Assembly: GCF_014207855.1 (NCBI RefSeq)
Contig: NZ_JACHKZ010000009.1
Location: forward strand, 1-64,000
Length of the DNA stretch: 64,000 nt
Origin: Comamonas odontotermitis
GTDB lineage: Bacteria > Pseudomonadota > Gammaproteobacteria > Burkholderiales > Burkholderiaceae_C
Reading direction: 5' to 3'
Each line of letters starts with the position of its first letter. Position 1 is the first letter of the stretch. Made by a program: the position numbers and the translations under genes. The notes under the pieces are model-generated. The model made no database searches, was not told the DNA's origin, and saw only the letters and a program-made list of their open reading frames with translations. Positions 10,601 to 19,972 of this stretch are shown here, in pieces.

Positions 10601-11209
10601 TTATGGGCGCTTTTCTACCACAGTATCAATCAGACCGTACTCATGCGCTTCGTTCGCAGTCATGAAATAGTCGCGCTCGGTGTCGTTCTTGACCTTCTCG
10701 TAGCTCTGACCCGTGCGGTCGGCCAGGATGCGGTTCATCTGCTCCTTGGTGCGGATGATGTCACGGGCATGAATTTCGATATCCGTTGCCTGGCCACGCG
10801 CGCCGCCCAGCACCTGGTGGATCATGATCTTGGAATTGGGCAATGAATAGCGCTTGCCCTTCTCACCCGCAGCCAGCAGGAACGCACCCATGCTGGCAGC
10901 AAAGCCCAGGCACATGGTAGAGACCTGCGGCTTGATGAACTGCATGGTGTCATAGATGGCCATGCCGGCCGTCACGCTGCCGCCTGGCGAATTGATGTAA
11001 AGCGAGATGTCCTTGTCAGGATTCTCACTCTCCAGAAACAGCAGCTGGGCAACCACGAGGTTGGCCGTCTGGTCATTCACTTCACCGACCAGGAAAATCA
11101 CGCGATCCTTGAGCAGACGCGAATAAATATCAAACGAGCGCTCTCCACGGCCCGATTGCTCGATCACCATCGGGATCAAACCCAAGTTCTGAATATCTTG
11201 TGCGCTCAT
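10601..11209 (-). CDS. clpP: ATP-dependent Clp protease proteolytic subunit ClpP
   Basis: ClpP forms the tetradecameric serine peptidase chamber used by ClpX and ClpA. The 202-residue product contains the nucleophile S106 in [11 protein letters not shown], catalytic H131 in MIHQVLGG and the acid D180 region in TERDYF. The [11 protein letters not shown] oxyanion strand is also intact. The gene order tig-clpP-clpX-lon is the classic proteobacterial arrangement, and all lie on the minus strand here. Confidence 0.97.
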   Translation of the reverse strand: MSAQDIQNLGLIPMVIEQSGRGERSFDIYSRLLKDRVIFLVGEVNDQTANLVVAQLLFLESENPDKDISLYINSPGGSVTAGMAIYDTMQFIKPQVSTMCLGFAASMGAFLLAAGEKGKRYSLPNSKIMIHQVLGGARGQATDIEIHARDIIRTKEQMNRILADRTGQSYEKVKNDTERDYFMTANEAHEYGLIDTVVEKRP

Positions 11210-11283
11210 TGAATCTCCATTGAGGATAGGTGGAAGCTAGCTTCAAATTCCATATGAATGGGCTAACTGTACCCCAAGAAAAT

Positions 11284-11312
11284 GGGGCCTGTGCCCAAAA
11301 GCACAAGCCCCT
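11284..11312 (-). terminator. Terminator of tig
   Basis: On the minus strand GGGGCTTGTGC, a loop and GCACAGGCCCC are followed by ATTTTCTT. It lies about 60 bases past the tig stop and before clpP. Confidence 0.7.
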
Positions 11313-11373
11313 GCATTGGTAGGCAGACAAACAGGGTGAGCCAGCGCGGCAATGCCCTGTGTGCGACAACCTA

Positions 11374-12687
11374 TCAGGCCTGCTGGCCCATCAATTCGTC
11401 GAACGACACCTTCTTGTCGGTGACCTTGGCCTTGCCCAGCACGAAATCCGTCACATTGTTTTCAATCACAACGGCTTCGACTTCGGCCAGACGCTGGCGA
11501 TCACCAAAGTACCAACGCACCACGTCTTCAGGCTTTTCGTAGCTCGAAGCCAGATCGTCCACATGGGCCTTGATCTGCTCGGGGGTGGCTTCCAGCTTGT
11601 TGGCCTTGACCAACTCAGCCACCACCAGGCCCAGGCGCACGCGGCGCTCGGCTTGCGGCAGGAACACATCTGCAGGGATTTCTGCCTTGTCAGCATCCTT
11701 GATGCCGCGCTGCTTGAGCTCGGCACGGGCGCCTTCGAGCAGACGGCCGACTTCGGCGTCGATGCTGGCCTTTGGCAGATCCAGTTCAGCCTTGGACACC
11801 AGGGCTTCCATCACGGCTTGCTTGTTGCGCGACTGAACGCGGAACTTCACTTCACGCTCCAGGTTCTTCTTGATGTCGGCACGCAGGCCTTCGACGGAGC
11901 CGTCAGCAATGCCCAGGGTCTTGGCAAAGGCTTCGGTCACTTCAGGCAGGTTCGCAGCTTCCACCTTCTTGACGGTCACCAGGAAATCGGCGGTCTTGCC
12001 TGCCACTTCCTTGCCGTGGTAGTCCTCAGGGAACGCCAGAGGGAAAGTCTTGGACTCACCCGTCTTCATGCCACGCACTGCGTCTTCGAATTCCTTGAGC
12101 ATCTGGCCTTCGCCGATCAGGAACTGGAAGCCTTCAGCCTTGCCGCCGGCAAAGGGTTCGCCGTCGATCTTGCCTTCGAAGTCCACGGTCACGCGGTCGC
12201 CGTCCACAGCGGCTGCGTCAGCGGGGCGCTGAGCAAACGTGCGACGCTGCTTACGCAGGATATCGATGGTCTTGTCGATGGCAGCATCGTCCACATCGGC
12301 GGTCAGCTTTTCCACTTCTGCAGTGGCCAGGTCACCGATCTTGACTTCAGGGAACACTTCAAACACGGCGTCGAATGCCAGTTCGCCCTCGGGAGCACCT
12401 TCCTTTTCGGTGATCTTGGGCTGACCCGCCACGCGCAGTTCTGCTTCGTTGGCAGCCTTGGCAAACGCCTCGCCTACCTTTTCGTTCAGCACTTCGTACT
12501 GGACGGAATAGCCATAGCGCTGCGCCACCACATTCATTGGCACCTTGCCTGGGCGGAAGCCGTCCATCTTCACGGTACGAGCCAGGCGCTTCAAGCGGCT
12601 GTCCACTTCGGTCTGCACCGAAGCCAGGGGCAAGCTCAGCGAGATCTTGCGCTCGAGCTTCTCAAGGGTTTCAACATTCACTGCCAT
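11374..12687 (-). CDS. tig: Trigger factor (ribosome-associated chaperone and prolyl isomerase)
   Basis: Trigger factor binds nascent chains at the ribosome exit tunnel. The 437-residue product starts [20 protein letters not shown]. It carries the ribosome-binding loop region with DGFRPGKVP (about 42-50), an FKBP-type PPIase domain in the middle ([18 protein letters not shown] to [12 protein letters not shown]) and the helical C-terminal chaperone domain. The ATG at 12687 is chosen from family conservation; upstream in-frame codons look non-coding. It heads the tig-clpP-clpX-lon block. Confidence 0.96.
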   Translation of the reverse strand: MAVNVETLEKLERKISLSLPLASVQTEVDSRLKRLARTVKMDGFRPGKVPMNVVAQRYGYSVQYEVLNEKVGEAFAKAANEAELRVAGQPKITEKEGAPEGELAFDAVFEVFPEVKIGDLATAEVEKLTADVDDAAIDKTIDILRKQRRTFAQRPADAAAVDGDRVTVDFEGKIDGEPFAGGKAEGFQFLIGEGQMLKEFEDAVRGMKTGESKTFPLAFPEDYHGKEVAGKTADFLVTVKKVEAANLPEVTEAFAKTLGIADGSVEGLRADIKKNLEREVKFRVQSRNKQAVMEALVSKAELDLPKASIDAEVGRLLEGARAELKQRGIKDADKAEIPADVFLPQAERRVRLGLVVAELVKANKLEATPEQIKAHVDDLASSYEKPEDVVRWYFGDRQRLAEVEAVVIENNVTDFVLGKAKVTDKKVSFDELMGQQA

Positions 12688-12997
12688 GGTAATTCCTAGT
12701 TGGGCACGAACCCTGCTGGCAACAACACCGGTGCAGTGCACCGACGCTGTCTCGTACCTGGGTTCCATCGAAGCGGCGCCCGAGCGGCAAATTTGCCATC
12801 AACACGCCAAAAATCAATGGCTTATAGCGCAAGCAGCACAAATACCCTGGGTATGGCAACGCCTGGCGCAGTAAGCCGAAACCGAGCATTATATATAACT
12901 GCCGTCCCGTAGCCGCAATTTACAGGAAAGTGCGAACCACACTGGCAAACGCACTGCAGCATGCCTGCATGCATGCATCTGCCAGCGGGCAGGCACC
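12688..12997 (-). promoter_or_regulatory. Intergenic region with probable tig promoter
   Basis: This 310-base gap holds no gene I can support. A TATAAT (complement of 12888-12893) and TTGCGG (complement of 12913-12918), 19 bp apart, are the best promoter candidate for tig. No RNA gene or clear repeat is seen. Confidence 0.4.
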
Positions 12998-13936
12998 TCA
13001 ACGCATGGGGCCGGTCTGCTCCAGCACCAGCCAGGCAGCACGGATGAATTCGTCATCCGGCGCGCTGGCCTGCAATGCATGCAGGCGCTCGTAGCACTTC
13101 TTCCAGGTGGGCTGACTGATCTGGGAGCCATAGGCCTGGGATTTGAAATCGGGTGAGAGAATCCATGCCACCAAAAGGCGCGGGGCTGTCTGGGGGTCAA
13201 GCACGATGGATAGCATCGCGTCGGCCCGCGCCGTACCGCTCTCGGCCAGCATCAGATTGGCCTTCGCCGACAGCCACAGTTGCAGGTTGCGAACCACCAG
13301 GCTCCCAAGGCCGGGCTGCAAGCGCAGCACAACCCCCTGCCACCTGTCCAGAAAGCCATGCACGGCCTGGAGTTCCTCTGCATCCAGCTTCTGCAGAATG
13401 GAAGGCCTGCCCCATATTTCCACAAGCTTGACCCGGCTGGGCACCATCTCGCCCTGCAGCAGCAGCTTCATGATCTCCATCCGCCAGGGCTTGCTGGCAC
13501 GCGGGTACAGCAGCGCCAGACTGCGGTGGAACAAAGGCTCGGCCAGCTGTTTCTTTTCCCAGGCATGCACCAGCACCGGCACATTCTGGTCGGCACTCCC
13601 TGTGCCCATCAAGACCCGGATGGCATCAGGCTTCAATACCTCGTCTGCGCCCTCCACTGTTTTCTGCATTTCGGCACGCAAGGACAACAGGGTGCCGGAA
13701 TCGCGCACCTCATCCAGCAGATCGCGCATCTGTTGCAGCAACATGAGTTTCTCGGTCACTGTACGGGATTCTTGAAAGCGCTCCGTCAGATCACGCAGGG
13801 TGCGCGCCGAGGCCTCCTGGCTTTCTGGACTGGAGCTGACCGGTTCAGGGGACAGCAAGGCATCCAGCGTTTGCGCATGGGTTTGCAGCGCCGCCAGCAA
13901 TACCCCATAGAGCGCCGCTTGCAGGATTTTTGTCAT
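12998..13936 (-). CDS. Secreted hypothetical protein
   Basis: The 312-residue product begins MTKILQAALYGVLLAALQTHAQ, a convincing signal peptide with cleavage near residue 21. The mature part is predicted to be almost entirely helical, with repeated Leu/Arg/Glu patterns and Trp-rich segments (KPWRMEIMKLLLQGE, AWILSPDFKSQAYG). There is no cysteine pair or known motif. I do not recognise the family. It is probably periplasmic. It is a single-gene unit between tig and tRNA-Leu, with no informative neighbours. Confidence 0.65.
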   Translation of the reverse strand: MTKILQAALYGVLLAALQTHAQTLDALLSPEPVSSSPESQEASARTLRDLTERFQESRTVTEKLMLLQQMRDLLDEVRDSGTLLSLRAEMQKTVEGADEVLKPDAIRVLMGTGSADQNVPVLVHAWEKKQLAEPLFHRSLALLYPRASKPWRMEIMKLLLQGEMVPSRVKLVEIWGRPSILQKLDAEELQAVHGFLDRWQGVVLRLQPGLGSLVVRNLQLWLSAKANLMLAESGTARADAMLSIVLDPQTAPRLLVAWILSPDFKSQAYGSQISQPTWKKCYERLHALQASAPDDEFIRAAWLVLEQTGPMR

Positions 13937-14119
13937 TACAGATATCTATTGCTGCATGGAGAACCTGTTTACGATGTTTGAACAGATTCTGAGGACGGAA
14001 CCAGTAACAAATCATGCCAGCAAGTTGGCGCTTGTCAATCCAGAGACACACAGGAAAGCCCGATTTCTGAAAGGCTTTTTTCTGCCATTCATCGCTCATA
14101 CGCGGATGCAATCAGAAAA

Positions 14120-14153
14120 CAAAAAGCCGACTTCCAGTGAAAGCCGGCCTTCA
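14120..14153 (-). terminator. Terminator downstream of tRNA-Leu(UAG)
   Basis: On the minus strand AAGGCCGGCTT and AAGTCGGCTT form a stem with one bulge and one wobble pair, followed by TTTG. It lies about 45 bases past the tRNA. Confidence 0.6.
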
Positions 14154-14195
14154 AACAATGCATGCGCCCTTCCTCTGGAAGGACTGCTATCAAAT

Positions 14196-14282
14196 TGGTG
14201 CGCGGGGGGGGACTCGAACCCCCACAGTGTTGCCACCGTCAGGACCTAAACCTGGTGCGTCTACCAATTTCGCCACCCGCGC
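14196..14282 (-). tRNA. tRNA-Leu(UAG)
   Basis: The 87-nt class II tRNA has acceptor GCGCGGG/CCCGCGC, D-arm AAATTGGTAGACGC, anticodon TAG in GGTTTAGGTCC, a long variable arm, T-arm GGGTTCGAGTCCC and an encoded CCA. Confidence 0.95.
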
Positions 14283-14402
14283 GGTCCGGGTCATGGCAGG
14301 CGCCATATCCCGTTCAGGTCAATCCGTGATTCTACATGCAAGACCTGTGCCTTCTGGCCCGTTCTGTGCAAAAAAGCGCTGCATCTGCCCGTAACCTGGT
14401 GA

Positions 14403-17400
14403 CTAGACCGCCGCGGACAGCGGGGTGCTGCTGTGCTCCTTCTTCACGCGGAACCATGCGGCATACATGGCAGGCAGCGCCAGCAGTGTCAGCACCGTGG
14501 CAACAATCAGGCCGCCCATGATGGCAACCGCCATGGGGCCCCAGAAGATGCTGCGCGAGAGCGGAATCATCGCCAGCACCGCGGCAGCTGCCGTCAGCGC
14601 AATCGGGCGCAGGCGGTGCGTAGCGGCTTCGACGATGGCATCAAAGGTGGACAGCCCCGCTGCATGGTTGGCCTCGATCTGGTCGATCAGGATGACGGAG
14701 TTGCGCTGGATCATGCCCATGAGCGCAATCACGCCCAAAAGCGCAACAAAGCCGAAGGGGCGATTGAGCAGCAGCAGCGCTGCCGTGACCCCCGAGATGC
14801 CCAGAAAACCGGTGAGGTAGACCAGCACCGAGCGGCTGAAGCTGTGCAGCTGCAGCATCAGCAGGGTAAAGACGATGAACACCATGATCGGCATACCCGC
14901 CATGATCGAGTCCGAACCCTTGGCGCTCTCCTCCACCGCTCCTGCGATTTCGATGCGGTATTGGTTCAGCCCCTTGGCTGTCCAGCCTTCCTGCAGCTTC
15001 TGCAGATCGGGCCAGAGCTTCTGCGTCACCGTCGGCCCCTGCAGTCCGGCCACCACATCGCCCTGCACCGTGATGGAGTACTCGCGCCCCTGCCGCCACA
15101 GAATGCCCGGCTCCCATACGAAGGTGGGTTTGGCGATCTGCGAGAGCGGAATCGCCCGGCCGCTGCTGGACGTCACGTAGGCATTGCCCACGTCGGTGAC
15201 CGCCTTGCGCTCGTCTACGGGCTGGCGCAGCACCATGTCGATCAGCTTGTCGCCTTCGCGGTACTGGCCGATGGTGTTGCCCGACAGCTGGGTCCGCGTG
15301 GCCTGGGCAATGTCCTGATTGCTCACGCCCAGGGCGCGGGCCTTGCTCTGGTCTACCTCCAGCCGCAGCACCTTGATGGCCTCATTCCAGTTGTCGTTCA
15401 CGCCACGCATGTCTGGCGATGCTTCCAGCTTCGCGCGCACTTCGTTGGCCAGCTCACGCAGCAGCTTGGGGTCTTGCCCCATGACGCGGAACTGCACGGG
15501 ATACGGCACAGGCGGCCCGCTGGGCAGCAGCTTCACGCGCGCCCGCACCTCAGGAAACTCCTGCGCCAGCAAAGTAGGCAGTTGTTTCATCAACCGGTCG
15601 CGCTCGGCCAGATTGGTGGGCAGCAGTATCAACTGCGATACGTTGGACTGCGGGAAGATCTGGTCGAGCGGCAGATAAAAACGCGGCACGCCCGAGCCGA
15701 TCCAGGAGGTGACGGACTCCATGCCCGGCTGCTCCTGCATGCGCTTTTCGATGCGCTGGGTCACCTGTTCATTCGCAGCTACGCTGGCACCCTCGGGCAA
15801 CCACACGTCCAGCAGGATTTCGGTGCGGTTCGAATCGGGGAAGAACTGCTGCTGTACTTTCGACATGCCAAACAGGCCCAGCGCGAACACCAGCAATGTC
15901 GCGCCAATGGTCAGCCAGCGGTGCTCCACGCACCAGCCCACGGTACGGCGAAAGCGGTTGTAGAAAGGCGTGTCAAACATTTCGTGGTGACCAGCGTCTC
16001 CGCTCTCGGGTGCATGCCTGGGCTTTTTGAGAAACACCGTCCCCAGGTACGGCACGAAGTACACCGATGCCACCCAGCTGATGACCAGCGCAATCACCGT
16101 TACCGCAAAGATGGCGAAGGTGTATTCACCGGTGGTGGATTTGGCGATACCAATGGGCATGAAGCCCGCAGCGGTGATCAGGGTGCCGGTCAGCATCGGT
16201 TTGGCCGTGATGTCATAAGCCGCCGTGGCTGCGCTCACCTTGTCGTAGCCTTCTTCCAGCTTGCGCACCATCATCTCCACGGCAATGATGGCGTCATCCA
16301 CCAGCAGGCCCAGCGCAATGATCAGCGACCCCAGCGATACCTTGTGCAAGCCAATGCCCCAGTACCACATGGCCAGGAAGGTGGCCGCCAGCACCAGCGG
16401 AATGGTGATGCCCACCACCAGCCCCGGGCGCGGATCGACGGAGACACGGCGCCACAGTGGTTCCTTGCCCTTGCGGATGTGAAGCCCCAGGCTCAAAAAG
16501 CTCACCGCCAGCACGATGACCACCGCCTCGATCAGGGTCTGCACAAATTCATTGACCGAGGTGGCCACGGCCTTAGGCTGGTCCTGCACATTTGCGAGGC
16601 TCATGCCAGCTGGCAGGGTGGGAGCGATTTTGTCCACGGCCGCACGCAGGTTCTTGCCCAGCGCAATCACGTCGCCGCCCCTGCGCATCGAGATACCCAG
16701 CGCCACCGTGGGCCGCCCCTGGTAGTGCACCTTGGTTTTGGCCGGATCGATGTAGCCGCGGTAGATATCAGCAATATCGCCCAGCTTGAGCTGCACGCCC
16801 GCAGGCCCCCGGATGGGCATGGCCTTGACGTCTTCCAGCCGCGTGAATTCGCCCGTCACTTCAACCTGCACGCGGTCTGAACTGGCCTGCACCTCTCCGC
16901 CGCTTTGCACGGCGTTCTGCTGGCCGAGCTGGCCAATCACCTGGTTCATGTCGAGGCCCAGCTGGGCCAGCTTGGTGCGCGAGATTTCGATGAACAGCTT
17001 CTCATCCTGCACGCCAAACAATTCCACCTTGGCCACGTCCTTGACGCGCAGCAAGCTCTGGCGCACGCTGTCGGCGTACTCCTTGAGCTCGGCGTAGCTG
17101 TAGCCGTCGCCCTGCAGCGCATAGATCACGCCATACACATCGCCAAAATCGTCGTTGAAGAACGGCCCCAGCACGCCTTGCGGCAGGGTGGCTCGCATGT
17201 CACCCACTTTTTTTCGCACCGTGAGCCAGGTTTGCAGCACGTCGCCCGGCTTGGTGTCTTCGCGCAGGTTCAGGATGATCAGCATCTCACCCGGTTTGGA
17301 GTAGCTGACGATCTTGTCGGCGTTGGGGACGTCCTGCAGGGTGCGCTCGATCTTGTCGGTCACCTGCTCGGCCACCTGCTGCGCCGTGGCGCCCGGCCAT

Positions 17401-17618
17401 GCGGCGGACACCACCATGGCGCGGAAGGTGAACGGTGGGTCTTCGTCCTGCCCCAGCTGGAAATAGGCACCCAGGCCCAGCACCAGCAACACGATGAGCA
17501 GGTAGCGTGTGAGCGGAATATGCTGTAGCGCCCAGCGCGACAGGTTGAAGCCTTTGGTGTCCAGGTGCTTTTCCTGGTCGCCCTGCAGCGGCGTGCCTGG
17601 TGTTGCGTTGTCTTGCAT
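14403..17618 (-). CDS. RND efflux transporter permease (AcrB/HAE-1 superfamily)
   Basis: The 1071-residue inner-membrane pump has the RND layout: TM1 near 28-47 after RWALQHIPLTRYLL, a large periplasmic loop, TM2-6, a second periplasmic loop and TM8-12. The fourth TM contains GLLVDDAIIAVEM, with the paired Asp used for proton coupling. It would form a tripartite complex with the adaptor encoded 9 bases upstream and an outer-membrane channel that is not in this window. The ATG at 17618 is preferred over GTG at 17624 because AGAGG lies at proper spacing. The drug spectrum is not readable from sequence; a MexK/TriC-like type is possible. Confidence 0.92.
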   Translation of the reverse strand: MQDNATPGTPLQGDQEKHLDTKGFNLSRWALQHIPLTRYLLIVLLVLGLGAYFQLGQDEDPPFTFRAMVVSAAWPGATAQQVAEQVTDKIERTLQDVPNADKIVSYSKPGEMLIILNLREDTKPGDVLQTWLTVRKKVGDMRATLPQGVLGPFFNDDFGDVYGVIYALQGDGYSYAELKEYADSVRQSLLRVKDVAKVELFGVQDEKLFIEISRTKLAQLGLDMNQVIGQLGQQNAVQSGGEVQASSDRVQVEVTGEFTRLEDVKAMPIRGPAGVQLKLGDIADIYRGYIDPAKTKVHYQGRPTVALGISMRRGGDVIALGKNLRAAVDKIAPTLPAGMSLANVQDQPKAVATSVNEFVQTLIEAVVIVLAVSFLSLGLHIRKGKEPLWRRVSVDPRPGLVVGITIPLVLAATFLAMWYWGIGLHKVSLGSLIIALGLLVDDAIIAVEMMVRKLEEGYDKVSAATAAYDITAKPMLTGTLITAAGFMPIGIAKSTTGEYTFAIFAVTVIALVISWVASVYFVPYLGTVFLKKPRHAPESGDAGHHEMFDTPFYNRFRRTVGWCVEHRWLTIGATLLVFALGLFGMSKVQQQFFPDSNRTEILLDVWLPEGASVAANEQVTQRIEKRMQEQPGMESVTSWIGSGVPRFYLPLDQIFPQSNVSQLILLPTNLAERDRLMKQLPTLLAQEFPEVRARVKLLPSGPPVPYPVQFRVMGQDPKLLRELANEVRAKLEASPDMRGVNDNWNEAIKVLRLEVDQSKARALGVSNQDIAQATRTQLSGNTIGQYREGDKLIDMVLRQPVDERKAVTDVGNAYVTSSSGRAIPLSQIAKPTFVWEPGILWRQGREYSITVQGDVVAGLQGPTVTQKLWPDLQKLQEGWTAKGLNQYRIEIAGAVEESAKGSDSIMAGMPIMVFIVFTLLMLQLHSFSRSVLVYLTGFLGISGVTAALLLLNRPFGFVALLGVIALMGMIQRNSVILIDQIEANHAAGLSTFDAIVEAATHRLRPIALTAAAAVLAMIPLSRSIFWGPMAVAIMGGLIVATVLTLLALPAMYAAWFRVKKEHSSTPLSAAV

Positions 17619-17627
17619 GGCCACCTC

Positions 17628-18827
17628 TTACTTGGCCGCCGCAGGCGATGCGTCACCAGAAGCACCGGAAACTACAGAATTAGTAGCATCTGGCGCCTTG
17701 CTGTCTTGCGCGGGAGCGTATTTTGATTGAAACACGGTCACTTTTTGCCCGGCATTGAGCACATGCACACCGGCAATCACCACCTGCTGGCCCGGCTGCA
17801 GGCCGCTTTGGATGACGGCATCGTTGCCGTCCATGCGTGCCACCTTCACCGGCTGCGGCTGCACGGCCGAAGTCGCCGGGTCAAACACCCAGACGTTGCT
17901 GACACCTGCCTTGTCCCACAGCGCCGCCAACGGCAGCTTGATGACGCCTGCATCCTGCGTTGCACCCGCCTGAGCGCCCTGCGGAATGACGGTGACGGTT
18001 GCTCCCAGCTTGGGGAGCACATCGGTGTCCGCCGCGTCGAGCGATGCCTTGATCTGGTAAGTGCGCGTGGCGGCATCGGCGCTGGCCGCCACTTCGCGGA
18101 TGTGCGCGCCCAGCGTCTGTCCATCGGGCCACACCAGAACCTGCGCCGGCTGCCCCACTTTGAACTGGGCAATGCGGTCTTCAGGTACGGCAAATACAGC
18201 GTCGCGTGCGCCGTCCTTGGCAATGCGCAGCACCGGGCTGCCTGCGGCCACCACTTGGCCAGGCTCTACATTGACCGCCGTCACGACGCCTGCCACATCG
18301 GATACCAGCCGCGTATAGCCGGTCTGATTGCCCTGCGCAGCGGCATTGGCCTTGGCCTGGTCCAGCTGGGCCTGCGCCGATTTGAGCGATGCCGCATGGC
18401 GCTCCATCTCGGCCGCGCTGATGAAATTCTTGTCGCGCAGCTCCTTGAAACGGTGGTAATTGGCAGCGGCCAGATCGCGCTGCGTCACCGCCGCCTGCAC
18501 CTGCGCCTGGGCGCCCTGCGCAGCCAGTGCGTAATCCGCGCCATCAAGCTGTGCCAGCAACTGGCCGGGCTTCACCGCCTGGCCCAGCTCCACGTTGCGG
18601 CTGAGTACCTTGCCCGCCACCCGAAAACCGAGCTGCGCTTCGGTCCGCGCACGGATATCGCCCGCAAATTCGGGCTTGGCCACCAAAGGTGCAGCGCCCA
18701 CCGTCTGCAGCTTGACGGCACGGATCGGCTCCGGCGGAGGTTCCTTCTTGGAGCAGGCCGCTATCAAAATGACAGCTGCCAGTGCAATAGCAGCGCGCGC
18801 AGGGCGCTTGAAAAGAGCTTGAGACAT
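17628..18827 (-). CDS. RND efflux periplasmic adaptor lipoprotein
   Basis: The 399-residue membrane-fusion protein starts MSQALFKRPARAAIALA and has a lipobox LIAAC with the lipidated Cys at about 25. After it come the lipoyl halves (AGKVLSRNVELGQAVKPGQLL and the later AGVVTAVNVEPGQVVAAG), separated by a helical hairpin, then beta-barrel and membrane-proximal domains. It links the RND pump encoded just downstream to an outer-membrane channel. A 22-bp palindrome upstream at 18903-18924 probably controls this two-gene operon. Confidence 0.92.
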   Translation of the reverse strand: MSQALFKRPARAAIALAAVILIAACSKKEPPPEPIRAVKLQTVGAAPLVAKPEFAGDIRARTEAQLGFRVAGKVLSRNVELGQAVKPGQLLAQLDGADYALAAQGAQAQVQAAVTQRDLAAANYHRFKELRDKNFISAAEMERHAASLKSAQAQLDQAKANAAAQGNQTGYTRLVSDVAGVVTAVNVEPGQVVAAGSPVLRIAKDGARDAVFAVPEDRIAQFKVGQPAQVLVWPDGQTLGAHIREVAASADAATRTYQIKASLDAADTDVLPKLGATVTVIPQGAQAGATQDAGVIKLPLAALWDKAGVSNVWVFDPATSAVQPQPVKVARMDGNDAVIQSGLQPGQQVVIAGVHVLNAGQKVTVFQSKYAPAQDSKAPDATNSVVSGASGDASPAAAK

Positions 18828-18902
18828 GGTGGTGAGCCAGAAAGAGGAAGACAGATCGCCGCAGCCGCCCATGTTGATTTCACAGACTCGCCCGGCAGTC
18901 AT

Positions 18903-18924
18903 TTAATGACCAATGGGTCATTAA
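18903..18924. promoter_or_regulatory. Palindromic operator in the efflux/hpnC intergenic region
   Basis: TTAATGACC, a four-base centre AATG and GGTCATTAA form a perfect palindrome with nine-bp arms. It lies 76 bases upstream of the adaptor start and 46 bases upstream of hpnC. Size and symmetry suit a TetR- or MarR-type repressor. No regulator gene is adjacent. Confidence 0.65.
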
Positions 18925-18969
18925 TCTAGGGTTTTCATCCTCTGCTGTCAATCGGCTAGCATCCCGGCT

Positions 18970-19860
18970 GTGAACGAATCTCCCTCTCCATCCAGCCCTG
19001 CCGCCCCCCGGCCCATTGCCGCTGCGGCGCCCGCCGTCACGCACTACGAGAACTTTCCGGTTGCCTCGTGGCTGTGCCCGCCTGCCCTGCGCGCCCCCAT
19101 TGCAGCCATCTACCACTTTGCCCGCACTGCGGATGACATTGCCGACGAAGGCGATGCCAACGCCGCCCAACGCATTGCTCAATTGCAGGCCTACCGCGAA
19201 GAACTGGCCCACATTGCCCAAGGCCACGCGCCAGCACCGCAGTGGCAAGGCGTATTTGCGCCGTTGCAAGCTGCCATCGCCCAGTGGCAGCTGCCGGTGC
19301 AACTGCTGGACGATCTGCTCGACGCCTTCATGCAGGACATCGGCAAAACCGAGAACACCCACACCTATGCAAACCGGGCGGAGCTGCTGGATTACTGCCG
19401 CCGCTCGGCCAATCCGGTAGGGCGCCTGCTGCTGCATCTGTATGGCGTGCAGGACGCCACATCGCTGGCGCAGAGCGACGCCATCTGCAGCGCACTGCAA
19501 CTGATCAATTTCTGGCAGGACCTGAGCGTGGACATTCCGCGCGGGCGTTACTACCTCACCGACGCTGACCGCGCACAACACGGTGTCAGCCTGGTCGCCA
19601 TGCAGCAACGCCAGGACAGCCTGGCACTGCGCCAGCTGGTCATGCAGCAGGCAAGCTGGGCCCGCGAACTGATGAACAGCGGCGCTCCACTGGTGCACCG
19701 CATCCCCGGGCGCGCTGGCTGGGAGTTGCGCCTGGTGGTGCAAGGCGGCCTGCGCATTCTGGACAAGGTCGAGGCCTTGCAAGGACGCAGCCTGTGGGAG
19801 AGGCGCACCATCGGCAAGGCAGATGTGCCGCGCATGCTCTGGCGCAGCCTGTGGATGTAG
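18970..19860 (+). CDS. hpnC: Squalene synthase HpnC (hydroxysqualene synthase)
   Basis: HpnC converts presqualene diphosphate to hydroxysqualene in the three-step HpnD-HpnC-HpnE squalene route used for hopanoids. The 296-residue product has the first Asp-rich motif ARTADDIADEGD (about 51-62) and the second NFWQDLSVDIPRGR (about 178-191), both needed for diphosphate-Mg2+ binding. The N-terminus ahead of HYENFPVASWL is Pro/Ala-rich. Translation starts at GTG 18970; no in-frame ATG exists upstream of the conserved part. hpnD and hpnE lie 4.6 kb away on the same strand, separated by minus-strand genes, which is unusual. Confidence 0.92.
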   Translation: MNESPSPSSPAAPRPIAAAAPAVTHYENFPVASWLCPPALRAPIAAIYHFARTADDIADEGDANAAQRIAQLQAYREELAHIAQGHAPAPQWQGVFAPLQAAIAQWQLPVQLLDDLLDAFMQDIGKTENTHTYANRAELLDYCRRSANPVGRLLLHLYGVQDATSLAQSDAICSALQLINFWQDLSVDIPRGRYYLTDADRAQHGVSLVAMQQRQDSLALRQLVMQQASWARELMNSGAPLVHRIPGRAGWELRLVVQGGLRILDKVEALQGRSLWERRTIGKADVPRMLWRSLWM

Positions 19861-19880
19861 ACCTTTGCCCTGCAGCCCAT

Positions 19881-19911
19881 AAAAGAGGCCGAACCCGCAA
19901 AGGTTCGGCCT
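19881..19911 (-). terminator. Terminator of the degP-like gene (may also stop hpnC)
   Basis: A ten-bp stem AGGCCGAACC/GGTTCGGCCT has a six-base loop. On the minus strand it is followed by CTTTTATG. It lies between convergent hpnC and the protease gene, so it may act on both strands, but the T-run favours minus. Confidence 0.65.
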
Positions 19912-19972
19912 GAAAAGGGGTTCAGAACCCCCGAGGAGAGTGCCTACAAAATGTGGTGCAGCAAGAAACGCT

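Noticed and set aside
14433-16880. 815-codon open frame antisense to the RND pump
   Set aside because: Same GC-skewed shadow effect; composition rich in His, Gln and Arg, no start signal, and the RND gene explains the region.
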